Below, piece after piece: positions 10,562 through 22,509 of a DNA stretch of 64,000 nucleotides. Made by a program: the position numbers and the translations under genes. The notes below the pieces were generated by a model. That model saw only the letters and a list, made by a program, of their open reading frames with translations. It was not told the DNA's origin and searched no databases. Source of the stretch: Paraphaeosphaeria minitans (Eukaryota; Ascomycota; Dothideomycetes; Pleosporales; Didymosphaeriaceae); contig WJXW01000003.1 in the NCBI GenBank assembly GCA_015832175.1, forward strand, positions 3,720,001 through 3,784,000, given 5' to 3'. Positions within the stretch are counted from its first letter, which is position 1, and the number at the start of each line of letters is the position of its first letter.

Positions 10562-13191
10562 ATGACATCCACCGTGCCAAAGGCTTCGGCTAGGCCCTCA
10601 TTTGCAAAAGTGAGTGCACATGTAAATATGCTTGCTGTTCCGTTTCGAGCATCTTTACTAATTTGTGCAGGTCGCAGCGCAAACCTACAAGCCGCAAATC
10701 CTCAAAGAACAGGCGCCTAGCGTCAAGCCGCCGGTCGCAAGCCCGCAGCCCGCGATCCCTACCAACATCACGAAGCCGCCCAATGTTGGCAGCGCAGCGC
10801 CCACTGAGCCAACAGTTGAGTTGACCGAAGCGGTCGGAAATGCTGGTAGCACAGCTCCCCGCTCTGAAGAGTCGGCCAGTGCGAGCGGAGGCCGAGCGGG
10901 CATCTTGCCAGCGCACAAAGAGGAAGAAGCAGCAAGGCTGCACCCAAACATTGCTCTGGTGAAATTTTCGACTGCCGAGGACAGCAACACCCAATTGTCG
11001 TCGTCGGATGGCTCCGCAAAGCCCCCGAGCCTTGACGGGAAGAGCGTTGCATCAGGCACCACCTTTGCGTTGGATGAGAAGGAGTCGCTTCGTCCAGACG
11101 ACAGTGCCAGCTTGAGGGCCGTGGAAGAAGAAGACGTGACGTCACCGCCCGAGTCCAACGCTGCTGGCTCTCGTGTGGGGTCCGACAGCGAGGCTCGCGC
11201 TTTCCGTGCTCAGTTGCACGAGATTGCCGTAATGGGCCCGCAGCCGCAGAGAGGAGTGCCACCCGGTCGGTTCCCTGTTCCCAATCCCAATGGTCCCACA
11301 CTTTACGACCCGAATCAACCTCCGAACGGCATCGGACGTACACTTTCTCAGCCTATTGTCAATGGGATCCCTAAGGGGCCTGGACCTCAGACCCTACCCG
11401 CCATACCTGACGAGAAGTTGATGGAGGCCTTGCAGTCGCCCAGAGACCGGCTGTTCGTTGTGAAGATTGAACAGGACTTTATCGACTTCATCAAAGACTC
11501 ACGGTAGGAAAACTTGGCGTGTCCTTTACATAGCATGAAAATACTGACTGTTCAGGGAAAACGAGTACTGCCTTCCCAATTGCAATACATTCTATCGGAT
11601 GCTTGCGCACCGACTTGCAGACTACTACTTACTCGGTCATGTGGTTGACAACACCATGACGGGAGTGAGGATCACAAGGACGCCGTACTGCCGCATACCA
11701 CCACCACTTTCGCAGATGGTCGATGCTACTAAGAGTACCAACACTCCTCCTGTTGACCTTCCCGCTCGTAAAATCATGCGCCGTGGCGATGACACACAAT
11801 CAGGCACGAATACCGGAGCCAACTCCGAGAATCCGTCCAAGGCTGCGTCCGAGATAGACGGCAGTGACGGAGGGAACGACAAGGACGGCAAAAAAGACAA
11901 GTCAGCAATGACACGAGAGGAGCGCGAAGCAAGGTATCGAGAGGCACGACAGCGGATCTTTGGCAGTGCAGAGAGTGAAGAAGCGGATTCGTCGGACGCT
12001 GTTGTATCGGTGGAGGAGAAGGATGTGTCCAGGTCAAGCTCCGCTTCTGGGAAGAAGAAAAACAAGAAGCAGCGCAACCAAGACGATGACGATGGTTTCG
12101 AAGCGCGATCTCGTTATAATGCCTACTACCCTGGCCAATATGCTGTTCCTGGCTATAACGGAGAAGGCACCGTCTACTACAGCGGCTATCCGACGCCAAT
12201 GACCAACCCTCAATACTCACCCATGGCTCCCAACGCGTCTCCGCCCTCGAATTACGGCATTCCGTATCCAGGCATGTCCCAGGATTCACAGGGTCAATAC
12301 TGGCCTAGCCAACAATACCCACCCGCTAACGGGCCTATGATGTACCCGAACTATGGCCAAATGCAGAATGGGTACGACCTGTCCACCGATTTCCAACGAG
12401 GAATGCAATCATTCCAGAATGCCGGAATGCCCAATCAGGTGACCCCTAAGATGGCGAACGCTTCGATGGCCGGTTACCCTGAACCTTACGCCCAGCAGCC
12501 TCCGAATGGTGCGATGAGTCAAGGTTGGTCGCCCGTGAGTCAACAGCCCTCCTATCCAATGTCGCAACCATTTGCTTCAAATGGTCCGACCAATCGACCC
12601 ATGTCTGCACCTATGCAAGGTCCGGCTCAAGGGACTTATCCATACGGGCAATTCCCCAATCCTACTTTCAATGGAAAGCCAAATCAAAACCAGCACCCGA
12701 TTCCTGGCAGCTACCAGCGCCCACAGTTCAATCCTCAGAGTCAAGCCTTCATTCCTGGTGGGCGCAACATGCCTTACCAGATGAGTATGCACAATGGCCC
12801 TCAGATGATGAATGGTTACGGCAACTACCAAATGGCCCCCGCACAGATGGCGCAGATGTCCAGACCTAGCCCGCCCACCGCTAATAGTGCGACGTTCGGT
12901 CACACGTTCGGCATGGTCCATTCTGGGCCAAACAATGTGAACTCATCACCGCCCAATCAGCCTCAATTTTCATCTCAGACTGTCGCACAGATTCGCGGTG
13001 GTGAGGGGCAGGACCCGGGAATGCCGAGTCAGAGTAGCATCGCCAAGTACGGTACGCCTTCGAACCTCCCAGCTAGACCCCCTCCGACTCAACAACAACC
13101 GCCAAATTTCACTCTTCCCGGACACAATTTTCCACCCGGATCTCGCGTGCCTAGCAACCCAACGCCTCCTTTTGGGGGCAATGCTTCTTAG
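10562..13191 (+). CDS. R3H-SUZ domain RNA-binding protein
   Basis: Three exons: 10562-10609, 10671-11503, 11556-13191, giving 838 residues. Intron 1 (61 bp) follows only 16 codons and has a clear gtgag donor; intron 2 (52 bp) splits the R3H domain. Splicing joins FIKDSR to ENEYCLPNCNTFYRM, and the RMLAH stretch holds the Arg and His of the R3H signature. About 60 residues later a SUZ motif runs from KIMRRGD through MTREEREARYREARQRIFG. This R3H-SUZ pair is found in R3HDM/Encore proteins, which bind single-stranded RNA and act in mRNA metabolism. The N-terminal part (about 290 residues) is disordered and Pro/Ser/Glu-rich; the C-terminal 360 residues are a Gln/Pro/Asn/Tyr/Gly/Met-rich prion-like region (many YPGM, QMQNGY, NGYGNYQM words) likely to phase-separate. 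Cytoplasmic mRNP or P-body location is inference. Confidence 0.9.
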
Positions 13192-13839
13192 TATCCTACG
13201 GGCGTGGTAGCTGCGACTAAAGAGATGCACTCTGCCGAATACCTCCGCAGGTCTGTATGTCTTAGCATTGCGATGGTGCTCTGAGTCTCTTTCCTTTTCC
13301 ATGCTCTGGTTGCGATCCTTTGACGGGCTGCTGGCGTTTCTGGAATTATGGGCATACCTCTAGCGCTTGCATCTCATAGTTAGGGTGGAGTCGTCAATGC
13401 GCATTTCAAAAATGGATGGATCCTTTGGCTCTGGGTGGAGCTTATGTAGTTTCATATCATAAAGAACTATGAAGTCCTTGCACGATTGAACCCAATATAC
13501 CTCTCAACGTGTGAAGCACCAGAGTTCTTTGGACTGGAAGGATTTTGGGCCATTGACATGTGTCTACTCAGGATTTTTTTCTGTATTCAGAGGTTTCGTC
13601 TACAACAAAGTGCATGCAACGTAGTGCAGCGATGAGGAAAGGACCGAGCCGACAGACCTAGAGCTTAGCGTTAACCTTGAACAGTAGCGTCACAGGTTTG
13701 CGACTTCATACCTAGCAAACTTCGCCATCACGATACGGCTAGGTGTGAACATCGATGAGGCGGGCGGACTTAGTCCATCTATTACACTATGTACGACAAA
13801 GAAAATACTTTATCAATTGGACCTTTCAGCAGCACCATT
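13192..13839. other. Intergenic between convergent genes
   Basis: Shared 3' flank of the R3H gene and the permease; no gene or repeat seen. Confidence 0.5.
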
Positions 13840-15479
13840 CTACGCGCTCTTGCGAACATACTCAACGGGTCCGGCATATGTATGGCGGCCACGGATGAAA
13901 TAGTACAGGGTAGAGAAGATGATGACGATGCCGTAACCCAAGACAGCCCAGTTCATGGTCTCAACGGTCGGGTCGGGCGACGTCGGCCAGAAGGCGAACA
14001 TCCACAGGACAATGAGGAAGATCAGGGCTACGATGTTGATGGCCAGGCCAGCCTTGCCTAGATCAAACTTGGTCGGGAGGAGGGGCTCGCCACGGATGCG
14101 CTTGAGGGCCATGCAAGAGATGGAGATGATGTAGGTGGTGATCATGGATGCGGTTCCGAGGGATACGATCTGCATGTATGCGACACTGGAGCCGAGCTGG
14201 ACGAGCGAGAGGATCGTGACGAAGGCGACGGTTACGTAGACGGCGTTGATGGGGATCTCGAAGCGAGGAGAGACGGTGCCGAGGACGTTGGAGAAGGGAA
14301 GACCCTTGTCGCGGGCGAAAGAGAAGAGCTGGCGCGAGTTGGTGGCCATGACGGCAACGCAGGCGAAGACACCGATGGTAAGCATCATGACGGTCAAGAC
14401 GGTGGCGCCGGTGGTGGATCCGGTGGTGTTGAGGAAGACTTGCATGAAGCCGACGCCGAGGGGCGTGGTGAGGACGGACATGGTGTCGGTCACGCAGAAG
14501 CAGAATGTGATGGCCATGATCCAACCGAACAGACCGTTGCCCAGCCAGGTCCACATCATAGCGCGAGGAATGACCTGGGAGGCATTGCGGACTTCCTCGG
14601 ACATGTGCGCACCAGATTCAACACCTACGAAGCAACTGGCAGCACCGACCAAACCGATAAAGGTGGACAAGGGAACATTGTTCCATCCCATGTTGTCGAC
14701 GAAGAGCGTGAAGTTGTCGGTGGCGGAGCTGCGGTCAGCCATCACCCAAAGAGGGATGATGACAGCGAAGAATCCAGCAACGTGGAGAACGACGATGACA
14801 CCTTCGACGAGCGGGAGCTTCTTCGAGAAGAACGTGTTGAAGAGGTAGCAGACTGCCAGGATAGCCCACATGACCATCATGCCATGCCATGCCTTGGGCA
14901 TGTAGGTAGGGTTGTGCATGATGATGAGACCGACGATCTGGTTGCTGGAAAGGTAGATGGTGATGGCGGCGGCCGATTGCCAGCCCAACACTCCGAGCCA
15001 TCCAACAATGTAACTGATGAATTTTTGGCAGCTGCGCGGTGCGAACTCGGAAACCCAGTGGTACTGTCCTCCAGAGGTAGGAGCCCTATCTATCGTTAGA
15101 GGGTGTCTCGAGTGCTTAGCTCATTCGAGACTTACATGGAAGCCATCTCAGCCAGGGAAGCAGTCACAAAACCAAAGCCGATGAAGACGATGAAGTAACC
15201 CCAGATCAGACCGGCAGTACCTCCGTTACCCAGAGCAAAGACAGAGGTAGCCAGAATGGCTTCCCAAGACGACAAAACAACCATCGTGAAACCGAGAATG
15301 GTAATCTGTCGGAAGTTTCGGCGCGTCTCTTGTCTCTTTCCCATACGGGCCATGTCGTGCACATCAGCGCTGGTTCCAGCTTTCTCAGAAACCACATGGT
15401 TAGGCTCGCCCAACTCCGAAAGGGAGGGGTCGCTCTCGACGTTCGTCATGGGAGCTTTGTGTTCCTCCACACTTGCCAT
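13840..15479 (-). CDS. APC-family amino-acid/GABA-type permease
   Basis: Two exons, 15136-15479 and 13840-15085, split by a 50-bp intron (gtaagt donor) give 529 residues. The cytosolic N-terminus is followed by about twelve membrane segments; the first block, FRQITILGFTMVVLSSWEA, is the TM1 region of the amino acid/choline/GABA branch of the APC superfamily. Splicing restores LAEMASM-APTSGGQYHWVS, the conserved substrate-path motif of that branch, and further blocks include FVGVESGAHMSEEV and NSRQLFSFARD. The family imports amino acids, GABA or choline by proton symport at the plasma membrane; the exact substrate cannot be told from sequence. The start ATG at 15479 gives the usual short acidic N-tail (MASVEEHK). 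Upstream ATGs would only extend it with atypical sequence. Confidence 0.92.
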
Positions 15480-17018
15480 TGTTGCGGTGAGGGTGGTGTA
15501 GGAGGGGGAGAATGAGCGTAGCAAAGAAGGTGCCTGCTGCCAATATCGCGAGGCACGAACCACAGCTTTATAACGAAATTCGAGTCAAACGCAGATGTCT
15601 AGACGCCTGCCGACTTATGCGCTCGCCCCTCCGGTGCAAGGGACGCATCCTCATAAAAATGCTGGTACAGAACGAGCAACGCAGCCACTCCCTTTACGAG
15701 GCCAAAAGTGCCGACATGGGAACTAGCGCGATAGGAGCATGTCGACGTGGGTTTTGAGAAGCGGCCTGGCTAGGCCGCTCCCTTCGCGTTTCGTTGCCGC
15801 AGGATCAGGGAACCTCTAACCGAGGGTATATTCATTGGCTACTACCGTACGTACCTGCGACACGCCACTCGCAACCATGGCCACAAGTTACAACGCGGTG
15901 CTCCTCCAGTTCGCAGCGTGTGAACATCAATCAATCGTTTTATCCGGTCGCTAGGCGAGCCGTTCGGCACGACCGTGCAAAGTGGAGCAGGAGTATTGTC
16001 AACTGTGCCGCAACGCACGTTGCCTACCCCTGGTGCGGTACATATACGAGCGTGCCTGCAAGTCTATAATTTGGGCGCGTCAATATCGTGGGAGAAAATT
16101 CTCATCCATGTCCCCTCTGCCTAGCGCAAGCGGATGAGATCTCGTATGGCATGGTACCAATTTGAGGCAACTCCGATCCTTGCTCATGCAGCGGCGCCCT
16201 CCTGGTTGATTGACAGGTCTCTAGAGTCCACGATTGGTGCTTCGTAGACGCATCTTTACCAGCAGGGTGGTACGGAAACGCCTTAGAAGCAACCCTCAAC
16301 GGCCACAACATGGTGCCATAGTGTCATGACCGCGTGGACGACTGGGGACTGCGTGCTCTGCGGCCCGTAATTGCACATCACGGTGTAGTCTCTCTATAGC
16401 AGGGTGCAGTACCATGCTGTCGTGGCTATGAGGGGCCAACCAGATCGGGGGTCTCTTCCGTGCACGGCTTGAGGCTTCCTTCGAAACCGATTCATCTCGT
16501 CTGGAGCAATAGGTCGCAGGAGCTACTGCGGATAGTCCGTCGGTGCGCTGGAAGGCACTAGAGGCGGGAGGAGCGAACAGGCTGAAGATTATGGCTTCTA
16601 CATCAGGGTTGTCACACACGAAAGGGGCATTCATGCAGGCGACAAGGTCCGCATTCGATACCATACCCTGGGAAAGGACGGATCCGACGTTTGTGCCGAG
16701 CGTCCGCAGCCTGCCTCAGGCGTCAAACGTATCCGGTACAGGCGGAAGGTCACTCGTGTTGCTCGAACCTTATGCACCAGCAGTTCCGGCGACGAGGAAG
16801 CGAATCCGGCACGACCCTGACAGTTGTACTCTTTGTGCTTAGGAAGAGGACGCGTGCAGGTGGAGGATTCCAGGCTGAGTCCGCCTGTAGAAACGGGAAA
16901 GTATTGAAGTGCTCGTTAGCAGATCAAGTCTCTATACAGGAACGTCCCACTTGATATAAGGAGTCAGGACAGACCTTCTTGCCGTTGATCACTTCTGGAA
17001 GTGGTTGACTTTGTGAAG
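15480..17018. other. Intergenic, 1.5 kb, no gene seen
   Basis: Promoter side of the permease and of the SAT4-type gene. Several 60-120-codon open frames exist on both strands but none has a domain or a consistent exon chain. Confidence 0.5.
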
Positions 17019-18332
17019 ATGTCGGACCCCTCAACAGCTGGACCCACGATCGACTCCATGGACACGTCGGTGGGGAACCGATTTGCTCCTTATGGCCCCG
17101 AGAATCACAGTGCACCACTATGGATTGTTTCGATTCTCGGCTTGATCTATGCGATCGGTGTCTTGTCAATCAGATTGTTCATTAAGAGAAGAGTCTTTGG
17201 CTGGGATGACTCCTTGATTGTTGCGGGTACAGTAAGTACTTAGTTTCAGTGTGCTCAACATTGGCCATCCCACTGACGTTTCTACAGTTGACTGGACTCA
17301 TACAAGCCATTGTGTTCTTCAAAGCTCTCAAGAGTGGCTTGGGACAAGTACCAGAGCATATAACCAATCTCAGCACAACCGGAAGCGTAAGTTGTTCACG
17401 AGCTGCGAAGGCCTTCGCTGACGACCAACAGTTGGCATTCGCAGCGCAGATACTGCTATTGATTGCGCTATATCTTGCGAAATGCTCTGGCATCCTCCTA
17501 CTACGACGTCTTTTCGTGCGAGACCAACAGAACACTGGCAGACTGTGCGATGTTGTGCTGGGATTCACCGTTGTTTGCGGGATTGCGACAGTGGTGATGA
17601 GCAGTGCCGGATGTCTCCCCACCGCCTCCTTCACAGAGCACTGCAGCAGCATGGTATGTCACACATAATCTGAGGTAACCAGAGATCACATGCTCACTCA
17701 GAACTAGAACACTCGATGGAGCGTAATCACAGCACTTGATATTGTGACTGAAGTCATCCTGTTGGTGTTGCCAGCCTATCTAGTGTGGCAGCTGCAAATG
17801 AAAACGAGTTACAAGCTGCGCATCGTTGCAGCTTTCTGCTTCAGGATCTTGTACACCATCACCACGATCCCCATTGGTTGGGTAGCAGCTGACTCGTCAC
17901 AGGGTGATCATCTTCTCGATCTTGCATCTGGTCGCGCGGATCAAGTACACAGACTCCCAACCGTCCCCCTTCAACATCGTGCAGCCCCTCATCTGGCACC
18001 AAACTCTACTCGCATGGGGTTTGATCTCGGCAACGATACCCAACCTCAAGGCTTTCCTACAATCACTGTCCGCAAGCTGGGGAGGGGCAGACTGGGGCTA
18101 CACTGTCAAGGCATATGGCAACGGCACATTCGAAATGAAGAGCATGGGCACACAACCCAGAAGCCATGCGATGGCCTCAGCAACGGGCACCGAGAATGCC
18201 ACCGAAATGGACCAAAAATACGAAACACGGATTCAGACACGCCGGGCTGGGGAGCGAAGCTCCCTCGGCAGTGGTGGGAGCCAGGATATGATTATTCGCA
18301 AGGAAACCGTATGGACAGTGGTTCGATCGTGA
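17019..18332 (+). CDS. SAT4/PTH11-like seven-helix integral membrane protein
   Basis: Five exons: 17019-17231, 17288-17386, 17432-17653, 17708-17850, 17903-18332; introns of 56, 45, 54 and 52 bp. The product has 368 residues. Order of features: a short outside N-tail, TM1 (LWIVSILGLIYAIGVLSIRL), the signature RVFGWDDSLIVAGT, TM segments in exons 2-3 (LLLIALYLAKCSGILLLRRL), a Cys-containing loop before SM-NTRW, TM (VILLVLPAYLVWQLQM), then after the fourth intron LVIIFSILHLVARI and a last helix containing LIWHQTLLAWGLISATIP. This is the fungal rhodopsin-like (SAT4, Pfam Rhodopsin_dom) fold. The C-tail (about 110 residues) is polar, Gly/Thr-rich and cytosolic. Members are numerous in Pezizomycotina; few have a known role. 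A sensing function is inference. An in-frame GTG at 17001 was not used because the ATG at 17019 fits better. Confidence 0.9.
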
Positions 18333-19270
18333 GAGCCACCCGGAGGCAATACCCATGGCATCGACCAATCGCGGCACGTTTGCTATGAACCGGCATCCTT
18401 CCCTCCGCCCCGAGGCACGCTTACGCGAAGCGCTCTCCATGGGGCAGGTCGGTGGCTTGATGCGATACGCAGCGCGGGACATCAGTCCTGTAAACAGCAC
18501 TGTCGCATTCGACACAGAAATTTTATTGAGCCTGCAATTCAACGTTTTCACATGCAGTTACCTTTAGTGTAGCATCCTTGGGCCTTGTCTGCTCGAGCAT
18601 CTTGTCTAATTAACCGTCGGCCAGGATACAATCCTAGGTAGGCATTCTTGTAACGACATTTGTCCTAAGCGCCACCACAACTGGCTCACCCCACGCCATC
18701 GGGCCGGTACACGGAACGTGCCTTTCGCGCCGAGGTGATGCATTATGTCCGGCTTCTATACCGGATTGTGTATTAGACTTTCGTCTCAGGTCCCGCTTCT
18801 GCAGTCCCTAGTTGCACGAGTCAGGTCAGTACATCTCCCGTCCCGATTCCGCCGTTGCTAAACTTAATCGATCATCCTCGGTAGGGCCCGCCCAGCGAGC
18901 CTTCCTCAACACAGCAGTAGTGTATGTGTAGGATTCAGCCTCTTTGCGGTCCGTGAAGAACTTTTCAATATCACCTGGAGCAGTTATACCGACAATCTTG
19001 AGACCGCTTAGCGGGCGCAACGACGCGGCAGGGCAGCAATTCTAGAATCGGGGAGCGCTCTTCCGCTCGCCTGAATCCTCAACCCGTCCGTCGAACGAAC
19101 AGCTCCCCTGCGTGATCCTGAGGTCGCTTCGGAATCGCATTAGTCTAAAGCCTCACGAACAGAAAAGTTCGTGCCATCTGCAGGCGATCATCACTGCAAC
19201 GCTTCGTACACCTATTGTTCGACATATACTACCTGCCCAAAAGCTCGCCACCCCTCGCGCCCAACCCCCC
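18333..19270. other. Intergenic; no gene seen
   Basis: No domain-bearing frame. The last part, just upstream of 19271, is C-rich and likely the leader of the acetyltransferase gene. Confidence 0.5.
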
Positions 19271-20097
19271 ATGGCCTCTTCGGACGCAGCGAAACCGGGC
19301 TCGCCCCGTAATGTGCAGGTTCGCACGGCCCAGCTCTCAGATCTACCCGCCATGGCTCGTGTCTGGCACGCCGCCTTTTTCGACGACGAGATCATCGGGA
19401 AGCTGATGCACCCGCATCGCAAGGAACACCCCGAGGATGTCTATTGGTTCCTGCTTCGCGGCTTGCGTGAAAGATTCTGGGATTGGCATCATCAATTCGT
19501 CGTCGTGACGGTGGAGGAGGACGGAAAGGAAAGAGTTGCTGGGGCCGCTGATTGGCGGAGGCTAGGCGATGGTGGACGGGAGAGAGAGCTGGCGAGAGTG
19601 GACCCCCGTGAGTACTGCTGTTACTGTTTGTCACTCCGTTGCGCACGTACGCCTTGACAGTGTCCATGCTCAGCATCTTACTCTCCACATCTCGAATGTC
19701 AGCGCTCCCAGCTAAGTACCACCTGCGCTTAGGCAACCTCATCGGTCCGGCGTTGAAAGTCTACCAGGCGCTCTCCCTGCGCCTGTTCCCCAATCGCGCA
19801 GCAGACCCCAAGAATGCGGAATGGCTTGACGAAGCCGTGTCTAACTCAGAAAAGCACTGGACAGGCGACCGTTCCGAGTGCTGGGACCTGCACGTTTGCG
19901 GTGTACACCCTGACTTCCAAGGTAAGGGCGTGGGCAAGTTGCTTGTGCAATGGGGCGTAAAGCAAGCCGAGTCTGAAGGCGACAATGTGGTGGCCAGTGT
20001 GCTCTGTGGTGAGAAGAACCGCGGGTTCTACGGGAAGGGTGGCTTGACGGTGCTGGTCAGCAAGAGCGAGCACGGGATCGCCTTGTTCACCAGGTAG
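19271..20097 (+). CDS. GNAT-family N-acetyltransferase
   Basis: Two exons, 19271-19607 and 19733-20097, give 233 residues; the 125-bp intron is the second longest seen here. Splicing (phase 1) yields VDPRNLIGPALKVY, a block common in fungal GNAT proteins, followed by LFPNRAADP. The N-terminal part has NVQVRTAQLSDLPAMARVWH, the usual beta1-alpha1 start, and an AGAADWRRL strand. Motif A is clear: LHVCGVHPDFQGKGVGKLL, with the QxxGxG acetyl-CoA pyrophosphate loop at about residues 180-185, then VASVLCGEKNRGFY with the Tyr often acting as general acid. Family members transfer acetyl from acetyl-CoA to amines; the substrate here is unknown. The ATG at 19271 is used because the longer frame has no ATG upstream. 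Confidence 0.86.
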
Positions 20098-21720
20098 TCG
20101 AGCCGTGTCTAGAAATATATATATCGATGCAAATCCCTGTGATAATACCTCACTGTATAGCTTTTCCCATAGCACCATCTGCACCACGTGGAAAAAACAA
20201 AGACATCGTCGAACTCCAAGGATCTAACGGTCGACCGTTATGCCTCCGAGCGCCCTTTGATACGCATTCTAAATCGTCTGTCAGCAAATCCCAACCCCCG
20301 AAGCCGCGACACCAAGACCAAACATACACAGTAGTTTGACCCGAATTCCCCGCAGCCTCATGCCAACCCCTTCGTACAGTTCCCCTCCCAGCAACGCACC
20401 GCGCACACCCTCAGCATCGAACCGCTTTCTCAAATGTCCCCTCTCAATCCCAAAGATCCTTCCGCTCCACCCACTCACGTGGAACCAATCGATGGGCCAT
20501 CCTGCACGATCCCTAAATACCAGTTACCCTCTAGCGAGATTGTAGAAAGAAGGAAATGATTCGTCCTCCTGCGTTGATCTAGTATATTGATATTATATCC
20601 CACGTATCATCCTTCGAGGTCCTTATCAGCGAAAGTCCGCGGGTCAATTCCACATGCCCGGAATGACATGCGTGGGAAACGGCTCGCAGCGTTTGTTACC
20701 GAGAGCAAGGCCAACGGTGTTGAGGGGGGTTCGGGTGGCGTTGTCTGCGGGGGTGTGATTGGGTACCGTATAGGCGTGGCAGTCAGCGTCGGAAGAGATC
20801 GGGGTTTTTGATTGGGAGGTGGAGGGTTGAGCAGATGTTTGATTTGAAGCAGATGTTCGGGATGGTTTTGAGAGGTTTGTGCGTCCGCTGGAGGGGGGTT
20901 GGATACGTTGTCGGGATATTGTTGAGTGAGGCTGTCGTGACTTGGAGATAAGGCGATCCCGTGGGTAAAATTGCCTTTCTGTGACGTATGCAAGAATGTT
21001 TGGTAGTTAGAAGAGCGTCGAAAACACCACTTAGTGGTAGTCTGCATCTTCGGGGTGTCCATCCCTGGTTGTTATGCTGTTGTACTTTGAGCCATTTGGG
21101 ACCTTTTGCGATCAGGCAGCCACACTGACTTGTTGCAGAGCTGTTGAACTTTTGCGCCACGGTATAATCGACTTTGAGGCCAATGCGCATCGGGCATCCA
21201 GCACAAGAGAATACTCCGTGATGCCGCATCTCCTTTTGCGTAGACATACGAGTGAAGGTACCGCATGGCCCATCTTAGGTAATACAATTTGCGTACCCAT
21301 TATTACACCTGCATTACATCGTGGAGATACTTTTCGATTTTCCTATTGCATAACCCTACTACTACAAAATACGGTGGCCGATCATGATAATAGAAATTCT
21401 CAGGGTGATCCTTCTATGAACATCCCGGCTGACACATTATGCGAAGGATTTACAAACGTATAATAGACTGAGTAAATACATGATGAGATGCGCGTTGTTC
21501 ATGTTCTCATTCTCTGGGTCCGCCACTGTGAAGCGACACTTAAGAAGACTAGCTACGATAGAATGCCGCTGCCTTGGCTTCTTACCTCCAATCATACTCT
21601 CTACTGTTCCGAAATTTGAATTATTAGCTACGGAAACATGTCTTCTGTTGTTCACAGATTTATTTGAGTCTGGTGACGGACTTTGATGCCCCCCATTGTC
21701 TAAGGACGTATTGATGTCTT
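20098..21720. other. Intergenic, partly AT-rich, no supported gene
   Basis: From about 21280 to 21720 the DNA becomes visibly richer in A and T than its surroundings, next to the broken phosphoesterase. A Pro/Thr-rich open frame at 20607-21062 (minus) starts with ATG but is low complexity and not recognised. No repeat unit was found. Confidence 0.45.
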
Positions 21721-22143
21721 CCGCTTCTGGGTTTGGTCCAGGCGAGCGAAGCGCAGCTGCGACTCACGGATTTCAACGACGAGCGCGGCATCCGAGGGTG
21801 GTCGTTGGAAAAGCACCTCTTGAGACACGCGCAGGGCATCGACTGGCTTGACGCCCAGGTGCGAGAGCTGCAAGCAAAGGAACCTCGTCGACAGATAGCG
21901 ATTCTCACCCACCACAGTCCCACCACGGATGCGAGGGCGGTGGATCCAAGGTTACGCGACTATGTGATATCGACGGCTTTTGCGACGGGGCTGAGCAATA
22001 GGCTATGTTGGAAATCTCCCGCTGTTAAGCTCTGAGCTTTCGGGCATACGCACTACAATTGCGCCTTCCGCGATGAAGATACGAGGAAGATCGTTTTGGC
22101 CAACCAGAAGGGCTATCACCAAGTCGGTGGCATCCACAACTGA
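21721..22143 (+). pseudogene. Calcineurin-like metallophosphoesterase, truncated remnant
   Basis: Only the C-terminal half of a fungal metallophosphoesterase is present. Readable blocks are LRLTDFNDERGIRGWS, IDWLDAQVRELQ, the metal-binding ILTHHSPTT (His pair) and AFGHTHYNC with the GHTH metal ligands, then KIVLANQKGYH. Two lesions are visible: there is no N-terminal half (no GDxH or GDxxD motif upstream), and a TGA at 22033-22035 stands where the family normally has Trp just before AFGHTHYN. The remaining codons are well conserved, so the loss is not ancient. No start codon fits this frame. Confidence 0.85.
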
Positions 22144-22509
22144 GGGCTCAAGACCGTGCTGGTCGAGGTTGCCGCCCGTGAGTGGAATATTGTGAAGAAA
22201 TCGCATCGGAAGCAAGCGAGCGATAAAGGAATGATGGGTCGAGCTGACCTCAAACTCGATGAGGCAAGAGCACGATGCGAACACCGGAGGGGTATCCATG
22301 GTTGTGCCACGAGGGGTCAAGGGTACACTCGGTGGCACCACGGTGAAGAAGTCGATGCTTCGACGCGTTGCCGATCGTCTCCACATACGGTAACTAAGCG
22401 GCCGATCGGTGAATGATGCAGAATGGGTCACAAGAGACAGCTTAGAGAGAGATTCTATGTACACAACATTGTATAATGAATCTCAACCTATGGTAGTTTA
22501 CATGTCTAT
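22144..22509. other. Intergenic between two pseudogenes
   Basis: About 370 bp between the convergent remnants of the phosphoesterase and the Zn2Cys6 regulator. No gene seen. Confidence 0.45.

Noticed and set aside
20607..21062. Pro/Thr-rich open frame with ATG, minus strand
   Set aside because: Low complexity, no recognised motif, no neighbouring exon; cannot support a gene.
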